NCBI GenBank assembly: GCA_938041945.1
Contig: CALISC010000034.1
Location: forward strand, 1 to 12,364
Origin: an uncultured Acholeplasmataceae bacterium
GTDB lineage: Bacteria; Bacillota_I; Bacilli_A; Acholeplasmatales; Acholeplasmataceae
DNA: 12,364 nt
Reading direction: 5' to 3'
The notes below the pieces were generated by a model. It saw only the letters and a list, made by a program, of their open reading frames with translations, was not told the DNA's origin and did no database searches. Shown here piece after piece: positions 6,667 to 12,364 of the stretch (positions are counted from its first letter, which is position 1; the number at the start of each line of letters is the position of its first letter). The translations under genes and the position numbers were made by a program.

Positions 6667-8362
6667 ACAAGTTAACGAAAAACTAATTGGCAAAGCCCTG
6701 AATTTAGCAGGATGGGTTGCTAAAAAACGTAATTTAGGTGGCTTAATTTTTATAGACCTTAGAGATAGATATGGTCTACTTCAACTAATTGTTAAACCAG
6801 AAAGCCCAATTTACGAACTGGCCGAATCTCTTAGAAATGAATACGTAATAGAAGTTTCCGGTATTTTAGCACTGCGTGAGTCTGAAAATAAAAACCTAGA
6901 AACTGGACGCTTTGAACTTGAAGTTAACACACTGAAAGTTTTGAGTGTTTCAAAAAACCCACCACTAATTGTTGCCGATAAAACCGATGCTCTTGAAGAC
7001 GTTCGCCTAAAGTATCGTTATCTTGATTTGCGCAGACCTGTGCAAAAGTCTTTTATTTTAAAACGTGCAGAAATTGTACGTTCGGTCAGAAAGTCGCTAG
7101 AAGCGATGGATTTTGTGGAAATCGACACCCCAATTTTGGCAAAATCTACACCAGAAGGTGCTAGAGACTACTTAGTTCCAAGTAGACTATATCACGGTCA
7201 GTTTTTTGCGCTTCCTCAGTCTCCCCAAATTTATAAACAACTTTTGATGGTTGCAGGTTTTGAGAAATACTATCAAATCGCTAAGTGCTTTAGAGACGAA
7301 GACTTGAGAGCAGACCGTCAACCTGAGTTTACGCAAATTGACTTAGAGGCTTCTTTTGTTGACGAAAAACAAATTATGCAGATGGTTGAAAAAATGTTTA
7401 AAAAACTGTTTAAGGATGTGCTTGACTATGATTTACCGCGTAAATTCCCAATTTTGAAGTTCAAAGACGCCATTGCTAAATATGGATCTGATAAACCTGA
7501 CTTAAGATATGACTTAGAAATTACAGACTTCGCTTGGCTAAAAGAGTCTGGTTCTAATTTTATTAACTCATTTAAATCAATTCGCGGTATTCGTTTTTCT
7601 GCAAACGAAAAGTTTACCCGCAAAGTTTTAGATGAACTTGGTGCTTTGGCTTTGAAAAACTCACTTACCAAAACTGCATTTTTAAAGGTAGCAGATGGCA
7701 AAATTTCGGGGTCTTTGGCCAAAGAACTGACTGAAAGCGAAGTTAAAAAACTTGCACTTCAGCCAAACGAAATAATTTTCCTTGGACTTGGAGAATACGA
7801 AAAAGTTTCTAAAGGACTTGGTGCTGTTCGCGTGCAGATTGCCAATATACTTGATTTAATTCAACCAAACGACTTTAAAGTACTTTGGGTAACTGACTTT
7901 CCTTTATTTGAAGTCAACCCAGAAACGAAAGCACTTGAGTCGATGCACCACGCTTTTACTCAGCCAAAAAACCCCGAAATGCTTTTAAAAAACCCCAAAA
8001 AATGTCTTGCTCGCCATTATGACTTAGTGCTAAATGGCTATGAACTGGGTTCTGGTTCAATTCGCGTTCATGACTCAAAACTGCAGGCCGAAATTTTTAA
8101 AACAATTGGTCTGTCAGATGAAGACATTAAACAAAAGTTTGGCTTTTTAATAGAGGCCTTTCAATATGGAACACCACCGCACGGAGGGATTGGACTTGGA
8201 CTTGACAGGATTGTCATGATAATGTGTAACACTACTAACATCAAAGATATTGTTGCATTTCCAAAAACCCAGTCTGCCCGTGACCTGATGAACGACTCAC
8301 CAAACTCAGTGTGGGACAGTCAACTTGCGGAACTAGGAATCAAGGTGGAGGATGAAAAGTAA
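6650..8362 (+). CDS. aspS: Aspartyl-tRNA synthetase, bacterial type
   Basis: A class II synthetase that charges tRNA with aspartate. From ATG 6650 it is 570 residues long, near the usual length of bacterial AspRS. It has an N-terminal OB-fold anticodon-binding domain (about 1-105, GWVAKKRNLGGLIFIDLRD), motif 1 region RYLDLRRP (123-130), SPQIYKQLLM (191-200), motif 2 FRDEDLRADRQPEFTQIDLE (214-233), a GAD insertion domain typical of bacterial enzymes (about 290-410), and motif 3 GGIGLGLDRIVMI near the C-terminus. Whether it also charges tRNA-Asn (the non-discriminating form coupled to GatCAB) cannot be judged here. It overlaps hisS at its start, and its stop overlaps the next gene as TAATG. Confidence 0.97.
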   Translation: MKVKTKQVNEKLIGKALNLAGWVAKKRNLGGLIFIDLRDRYGLLQLIVKPESPIYELAESLRNEYVIEVSGILALRESENKNLETGRFELEVNTLKVLSVSKNPPLIVADKTDALEDVRLKYRYLDLRRPVQKSFILKRAEIVRSVRKSLEAMDFVEIDTPILAKSTPEGARDYLVPSRLYHGQFFALPQSPQIYKQLLMVAGFEKYYQIAKCFRDEDLRADRQPEFTQIDLEASFVDEKQIMQMVEKMFKKLFKDVLDYDLPRKFPILKFKDAIAKYGSDKPDLRYDLEITDFAWLKESGSNFINSFKSIRGIRFSANEKFTRKVLDELGALALKNSLTKTAFLKVADGKISGSLAKELTESEVKKLALQPNEIIFLGLGEYEKVSKGLGAVRVQIANILDLIQPNDFKVLWVTDFPLFEVNPETKALESMHHAFTQPKNPEMLLKNPKKCLARHYDLVLNGYELGSGSIRVHDSKLQAEIFKTIGLSDEDIKQKFGFLIEAFQYGTPPHGGIGLGLDRIVMIMCNTTNIKDIVAFPKTQSARDLMNDSPNSVWDSQLAELGIKVEDEK

Positions 8363-8823
8363 TGAAAAGAGAAAACTTCATTTCTTGGGATGAGTACTTT
8401 ATGGGCATTGCCAAACTATCGGCAAAACGTTCAAAAGACCCCAACACTCAAGTAGGTGCGTGTATAGTCAACCAAGATAAGCGAATTGTTGGAATTGGCT
8501 ACAATGGTTTTCCGCGTGGAATTTCTGACGACAACTTTCCATGGGAACGCTCAGGTTCATTTGAAAACACTAAATACCCCTATGTTGTACACGCTGAGAT
8601 GAACGCAATTTTTAACTCAATTACCGCAGTTAAAGACTGCGTCGTTTACGTCAACTACTTTCCGTGTTCAGAATGCATGAAACATTTAGTGCAAGCCGGC
8701 ATTAAAAAAGTAATTTACGAACAGATGTATATGCCAGACTCGCCACAAACTGCTGCTTCTAAAAAAATGGCAGAAGCAGTTGGGCTTGAAGTTCAACACT
8801 TTGTTTTAAATGAAGAAAAATAA
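8362..8823 (+). CDS. dCMP deaminase (ComEB-like)
   Basis: A zinc-dependent cytidine/deoxycytidylate deaminase that converts dCMP to dUMP, the precursor for thymidylate synthase. The 153-residue protein begins WDEYFMGIAKLSAKRSKDP (9-27), typical of the dCMP deaminase/ComEB family. It carries the zinc site HAEMNA (His77, with proton-shuttle Glu79) and PCSECMKHL (Cys102 and Cys105). GYNGFPRG (47-53) belongs to the nucleotide-binding part. Bacillus ComEB, named for its place in the competence operon, has the same fold; no competence genes are seen here, so nucleotide metabolism is the safer assignment. The ATG overlaps the aspS stop (TAATG), and the 3' end overlaps the next gene by 14 bases. Confidence 0.92.
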   Translation: MKRENFISWDEYFMGIAKLSAKRSKDPNTQVGACIVNQDKRIVGIGYNGFPRGISDDNFPWERSGSFENTKYPYVVHAEMNAIFNSITAVKDCVVYVNYFPCSECMKHLVQAGIKKVIYEQMYMPDSPQTAASKKMAEAVGLEVQHFVLNEEK

Positions 8824-10330
8824 AATATTTAAAAACTTAACTATTCCTTTAGTTTCAGCCCTGTTTTCACTGGCCGTTGTTGCATTTGACTTAATTTCAA
8901 AGGCTATAGCTGCAAGTAAACTTGCGCTTGGCGAAAGCAAAACTATCATTCCTTATTTACTTGAGTTTATGCACATTAAAAACAAGGGTGCGGCCTACGG
9001 TTCTTTTAGTCAAAGCCGTGTTTTTTTAGTTATAATCACGCTAGTTGGGTTGCTTATTTTGCTTGGTGTTCAGTCTTATTTTATCTATAAGAAAAATAAA
9101 GTAATGGCTGCCTTTATTTTGCCGATGCTAACTGGTGGAGCCTTAGGCAATGCTTTTGAACGTATTTTTTTGTCAGACGGAGTTACTGACTTTATAGTTT
9201 TTCCCTTTATTCAGGGTAAACTTGCTTTTAACTGTAATATTGCCGATATTTTTATCAGCATTGGCTTTGTTTCTTTAGTTGTATACTTAATTGCTTTTTC
9301 AATTAAAAAAGCAAAGGCTAGCCCAAATAAAAATTATAAGAAATTGACAATTGAGCAAAACAAAGAAAGTCAAAACAAAGACCTAGGTTATCTGCTAACC
9401 GGTAGTAATGTTGAAAATTCTGCTTTACTTGCCAAAATCAAAGAGACAAATCAAGCTGCTGAAGAACTTTTGAAAGACTTTGATCCGAAAGTCAAACACA
9501 CTATTTTTATTGATTTGGATGGTACATTGCTAGAAAAGCGTTCAGATTACTCTGAGTTTACTAAAAAAACACTAAAACAAGTTGAAAAAAATGGACACAC
9601 AGTGATTTTAGCCTCAGGTAGACCAAAAGTCGGAGTTGACTATATTTATAAAAACTTAGGACTTAAGTCAAAATATATTATTGCAGACAACGGCGCTACT
9701 TTGATTGATATGCATAACGGCAAAACTGTATTTAGAAACTACATCAAACTAGATTTATTTTTGAGTTTAGTTGAGACTAACTTAAAAATAATTGAAAGTT
9801 ATTTATTTAACGTAGATAATTTATGCTATGTTTACAACTATGACGACCGTCTGGCTAGGTTTTCTTTCTTCGCTGGACAATCTAAAGTGGAAATTATTGA
9901 AATTACTAAAGAAAACCGCAGTAATTTACCTGATTTTCCTGGCGCTTTGGTGTTGCTTAAACCAGAAAAGTCCCAGGAATTTGAAGAAATGATTTCAAAA
10001 AAATTCCAAGGACTTGGTTTTAGATATTATTTTGACGTGTTTACTGAAAACGGAAATTTCCCGCTTTACGAAATTCACATTAAAGGTCAAAGTAAAGCAA
10101 TTTCTATATTAGAATTGGCTAAACAAAAAGAAGTTTATCTAAATTACGCTATTGCTTTTGGTGATAATATTAACGATGTTGAAATGCTTGATTTAGTTAA
10201 ATATGGCGTTGCTATGCGAAATAGTCGCGAAGTTTTATATCCGCACGCCAAGTTATTTACAAATCACACTAACAAAGAAGATGGTGTTGCTAAATGTTTA
10301 GCCGAAGTTTTTAAATTAACTTTAAAATAA
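8810..10330 (+). CDS. lspA: Lipoprotein signal peptidase (LspA) fused to a Cof-type HAD phosphatase
   Basis: One uninterrupted 506-residue frame carries two complete enzymes. Residues 1-167 are signal peptidase II, which removes the signal peptide of prolipoproteins in the membrane. There are about four membrane segments (near 10-32, 70-90, 97-113, 145-165), Asp27/Lys31, NKGAAYG (58-64), GNAFER (113-118), and catalytic Asp127 (VTDF) and Asp146 (NIAD). The usual DR of the GNxxDR motif is ER. After a polar linker (about 168-228) comes a HAD hydrolase of the Cof/sugar-phosphatase type: motif I DLDGTLL (235-241, nucleophile Asp235), motif II ILASGRP (266-272), a C2-type cap, Lys429 in GQSKAI, and motif IV GDNIND (451-456). 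LspA normally has both ends in the cytoplasm, so the HAD part would be cytosolic. Normal LspA is about 150-170 residues. The HAD substrate is unknown. Confidence 0.9.
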   Translation: MKKNKIFKNLTIPLVSALFSLAVVAFDLISKAIAASKLALGESKTIIPYLLEFMHIKNKGAAYGSFSQSRVFLVIITLVGLLILLGVQSYFIYKKNKVMAAFILPMLTGGALGNAFERIFLSDGVTDFIVFPFIQGKLAFNCNIADIFISIGFVSLVVYLIAFSIKKAKASPNKNYKKLTIEQNKESQNKDLGYLLTGSNVENSALLAKIKETNQAAEELLKDFDPKVKHTIFIDLDGTLLEKRSDYSEFTKKTLKQVEKNGHTVILASGRPKVGVDYIYKNLGLKSKYIIADNGATLIDMHNGKTVFRNYIKLDLFLSLVETNLKIIESYLFNVDNLCYVYNYDDRLARFSFFAGQSKVEIIEITKENRSNLPDFPGALVLLKPEKSQEFEEMISKKFQGLGFRYYFDVFTENGNFPLYEIHIKGQSKAISILELAKQKEVYLNYAIAFGDNINDVEMLDLVKYGVAMRNSREVLYPHAKLFTNHTNKEDGVAKCLAEVFKLTLK

Positions 10331-10343
10331 GGAACTATTTTTT

Positions 10344-12329
10344 ATGAAGGAAAATAAAATAAAAAAACTTACTCAAAACAAACTATATTTATATTTAAGT
10401 ATTTTAGTTTTAATAGTTGCGATTTTAGCAATTATTCTAGGAACTATTTTTGGTGTGAGAAAACAAATTAGTCAAGCCAGTACAGTTATAGAAATTACTT
10501 TTCATACCAAACACGGTAAAGAAATTGCTAAAAAGAGGTTTAAGTTAGACAGAAAAATTGATGTAACTTTTTCAAATCAAGAACTTGAACTTGAAAAAGA
10601 TGAGGAGTTTTTAGGCTGGTCTATTAAGCAAAATGACAATGCTTACATTTCTGAACTTAAAGCCAAAAAAGAATACACAAAACTATATCCTGTTTTTAAA
10701 AAGAATACACAAAATCAGTTAGTAAACTATAAAATTGTGCATTATCTTGAAAAGCAAGGCAAAGAAAGTGAGCTTTACAATACATACGAAAAAATAGTAG
10801 AAGTTAAGTCAAACCAAAAAGTTGAAGATGGCGCAAATTACTCAGACTATGCTGATTTAGACAAAAGTCTTTACGAAAAAGACACTCAGCACCCTGACAA
10901 TAAGTTAACTGCTGAACTAAAGCACGGAAATAATGATGTTGAAGTTCGTCAATACTATAAATTAAAAGAAATTACAGTTAATTTTAAGAAAAGTGAAGGC
11001 ATTTCTTCCTTAACTTTTGAAACCCTAAAAGTTAAAAAAACCAGAAGTATCAATTTGCCTAGCTACTCACTTAAAGATACTCACAACTTCATTGGTTGGG
11101 CTCAAACTCAAGACGGTACTGTACAATCTGAGTTTGTTGCACCTAAAGATATAGAAAGTCTAGAATTATACGCTAGAACTGAGTATCAAGACAGAGAAAT
11201 CCTTTACACTATAAAAAAAGAGAACATAGATGGCACTTTTTCAGTAAAGAGTTTTGGTAAGACTGGTAAAATAGCGTCAACTCACATAGTTGAGTATGCT
11301 AACTCTGACTCATCAGTTTATCAAGAACCCGTGTTTAGTGTTAAAAAGCTTACAGTAAGCGCTGATGAAACGCAAAACAATGTTACTGTTACTATATTAA
11401 GAAAAGTTTACAAAATTACCTTTGAAGTTAAAAATCACGCAAGTTCTTTTGCTAAAAGAACTATCAGACATGGCGCTAAAATTGGTGAAATTGACGACAG
11501 TCATTTTAAGCAAAATAATCTAAGCATTGTAAAACTTGAATTAGATGGTATTGAAAAAACTAAAACAGAAATTGAAAACTTGGAAGTCACTAAAAATCAT
11601 AATGTCACCCTTTATATTGGAAAACCTATTAAACTGTTTGGTAAATATCCACAAACTAAAGTTGAAAATCCTGCAGGAATTCAGTTTGAACGAGCAGAAG
11701 AAAGAGAACTTAATTTCAATTCTGCTGCTGTAAACTACACGCTTAAGTTTACTCGCCACTACTACAAAGATACTGATGGTGTCAGATATGAACTGTATAA
11801 CGGTAGTTACTTCAAGTTTGAAGATGTAGAGTTTATAAAAATTCCTAAACAAAACACTTGGTTTACCAAAAAAATTATTGATTTTAGTCCTTTCAATATT
11901 TACGTGAAAAACCATGCTGATAATGCTAAACTAGAGAACTCTATTTTTAAAGCAATGATTGAAGAGATTGGTAAAATTCTTGGTGGTGAGGTTCTTATGC
12001 CAACTTATGATAGTGGTGATTTTGGTGTTAAACCTGCTTTAGATGCACGTTTTCAATCTCAGCTAAAAAAAGAGTCTACTGATTATGCTAAGGCTATTTT
12101 AGGCAATTCTGGCGGCCAGTACATTGGCAATTATCGTGGTGCTGACTTAAGTTCATTTGTAAAATCTGGTCATTCTATGCCTTTTTACAGCATTAGCAAC
12201 CATCAGCACTGGTGGCTCGGTACTCAGTATTTAGATTCTAATCCACAAGCGCACTACATCGACTCCTACGGTGGACTAGACTGGTTCGACGTGTACTACG
12301 TATTCGGTGTAGTAGTTTGCATTAGGTAA
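10344..12329 (+). CDS. Membrane-anchored repeat-rich surface protein with DUF6273/C-type-lectin-like C-terminus; putative DGR target
   Basis: A 661-residue protein with a basic start and a membrane helix (about 13-37), probably a signal anchor; no lipobox Cys and no LPXTG. The extracellular part alternates two module types. InlB/Listeria-Bacteroides-like beta repeats lie at about 48-119 (FHTKHGK...EEFLGW...LYPVF), 208-280 (VNFKKSEG...HNFIGW...LYARTE), and a degenerate third at 355-429. MucBP-like segments lie at about 128-207 (YKIVHYLE...VRQYYKL) and 283-354. From 430 (LFGKYPQTKV) to the end it resembles DUF6273 domains, which have C-type-lectin or sulfatase-modifying-factor-like folds: EVLMPTYDSGDFG, DYAKAILGN, HWWLGTQY and final FGVVVCIR. 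These folds host diversity-generating retroelement variable regions, and the last codons show the matching bias. The ribosome binding site AAGGA (10329-10333) lies 10 bases before the ATG. Likely adhesion or ligand binding at the cell surface; ligand unknown. Confidence 0.75.
   Translation: MKENKIKKLTQNKLYLYLSILVLIVAILAIILGTIFGVRKQISQASTVIEITFHTKHGKEIAKKRFKLDRKIDVTFSNQELELEKDEEFLGWSIKQNDNAYISELKAKKEYTKLYPVFKKNTQNQLVNYKIVHYLEKQGKESELYNTYEKIVEVKSNQKVEDGANYSDYADLDKSLYEKDTQHPDNKLTAELKHGNNDVEVRQYYKLKEITVNFKKSEGISSLTFETLKVKKTRSINLPSYSLKDTHNFIGWAQTQDGTVQSEFVAPKDIESLELYARTEYQDREILYTIKKENIDGTFSVKSFGKTGKIASTHIVEYANSDSSVYQEPVFSVKKLTVSADETQNNVTVTILRKVYKITFEVKNHASSFAKRTIRHGAKIGEIDDSHFKQNNLSIVKLELDGIEKTKTEIENLEVTKNHNVTLYIGKPIKLFGKYPQTKVENPAGIQFERAEERELNFNSAAVNYTLKFTRHYYKDTDGVRYELYNGSYFKFEDVEFIKIPKQNTWFTKKIIDFSPFNIYVKNHADNAKLENSIFKAMIEEIGKILGGEVLMPTYDSGDFGVKPALDARFQSQLKKESTDYAKAILGNSGGQYIGNYRGADLSSFVKSGHSMPFYSISNHQHWWLGTQYLDSNPQAHYIDSYGGLDWFDVYYVFGVVVCIR
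12198..12326 (+). other. Putative variable region (VR) of a diversity-generating retroelement target
   Basis: In the last 44 codons of the surface-protein gene, composition shifts: 12252-12305 is about half G+C, while the rest of the gene is clearly AT-rich. Of the 18 codons from His637 to Phe654, 12 end in C (CAC, TAC, ATC, GAC, TCC, TAC, GAC, TTC, GAC, TAC, TAC, TTC), although T-ending codons are common elsewhere. They are interspersed with fixed-looking GGT GGA CTA, TGG, GTG and GTA, and followed by GGT GTA GTA GTT TGC ATT. In DGRs, AAC codons of the template become NNC in the variable region by adenine mutagenesis, giving just this pattern next to the 3' end of the target gene. No template repeat or reverse transcriptase is inside the window. 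Confidence 0.55.
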
Positions 12330-12355
12330 TTTTAAATGTTTTTAAAGAGGTAAAT

Positions 12356-12364
12356 ATGAAAAAA
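12356..12364 (+). CDS. Start of a further gene (only three codons in window)
   Basis: ATG followed by two AAA codons, with GAGG at 12347-12350 five bases upstream. The spacing and quality of the Shine-Dalgarno site make this a credible gene start 26 bases after the surface-protein stop. Nothing can be said about the product from the sequence. If the upstream gene is a DGR target, this is the place where an accessory protein (Avd type), a second target or the reverse transcriptase would be expected. Confidence 0.55.

Noticed and set aside
7170..7185. CCAAGTAGAC repeated at 1, 4994 and 7173
   Set aside because: Ten-base matches in unrelated coding contexts and frames, with no extension on either side; taken as chance.
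11541..11915. Reverse-strand open frame of 124 codons inside the surface-protein gene
   Set aside because: Low-complexity Phe/Ile/Ser-rich product antisense to a well-supported gene; a shadow caused by AT-rich coding. The same applies to the reverse frames at 1057-1275, 4383-4577, 4851-5060 and 7426-7722 and the + frame at 11545-11733.
1..12364. CRISPR array, tRNA/rRNA genes, insertion sequences
   Set aside because: No regularly spaced repeats, cloverleaf-like segments, rRNA sequence or transposase frames were recognised on either strand.

Overview
The window is a strongly AT-rich stretch of bacterial chromosome in which every recognisable gene lies on the + strand and most genes overlap or nearly touch. 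The order apt-rel-dtd-hisS-aspS matches the block known from Bacillota (low-GC Firmicutes), and a ComEB-type dCMP deaminase and a single Rel enzyme fit the same group. TGA is used as a stop (apt) and tryptophan is encoded by TGG, so this is the standard code, not the mycoplasma code. The last gene, an InlB-repeat/DUF6273-like surface protein, suggests a host-associated, probably gut, uncultured Bacillota lineage. That placement is inference from gene content only.

Layout: (1) positions 1-221 are richer in GC than the rest. They hold the last 22 codons of a probable SpoU/TrmH-family RNA methyltransferase and a 151-base gap. (2) 222-2163: ung, a XerC/XerD-type tyrosine recombinase and dut, with overlapping ends. 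(3) 2164-2220: the only internal gap with a plausible promoter (two TATAAT boxes) and a good ribosome binding site. (4) 2221-8362: apt, rel, dtd, hisS, aspS, i.e. purine salvage, stringent-response control and tRNA charging/proofreading. (5) 8362-10330: comEB-type dCMP deaminase, then a single reading frame that fuses a complete lipoprotein signal peptidase (LspA) to a complete Cof-type HAD phosphatase. (6) 10344-12329: a 661-residue membrane-anchored, repeat-rich surface protein with a DUF6273/C-type-lectin-like C-terminus. (7) 12356-12364: the first three codons of another gene behind a good Shine-Dalgarno site.

Three genes meet at uracil in DNA. Dut converts dUTP to dUMP, dCMP deaminase makes dUMP from dCMP, and Ung removes uracil that reaches DNA. 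Apt, Rel, Dtd, HisRS and AspRS are a growth and translation block.

The most interesting signal is at the 3' end of the surface-protein gene. Its last codons switch abruptly to NNC codons (Tyr, Asp, Phe, Ser, His, Ile) set between fixed Gly/Val/Trp codons, in a locally GC-richer patch, and the gene ends in a GVVVCIR tail. This is what the variable region of a diversity-generating retroelement (DGR) target looks like after adenine-specific mutagenesis of AAC codons. The reverse transcriptase and template repeat that would prove it are not in the window. If present they should lie downstream, starting perhaps with the gene at 12356. The LspA-HAD fusion is the second unusual item.
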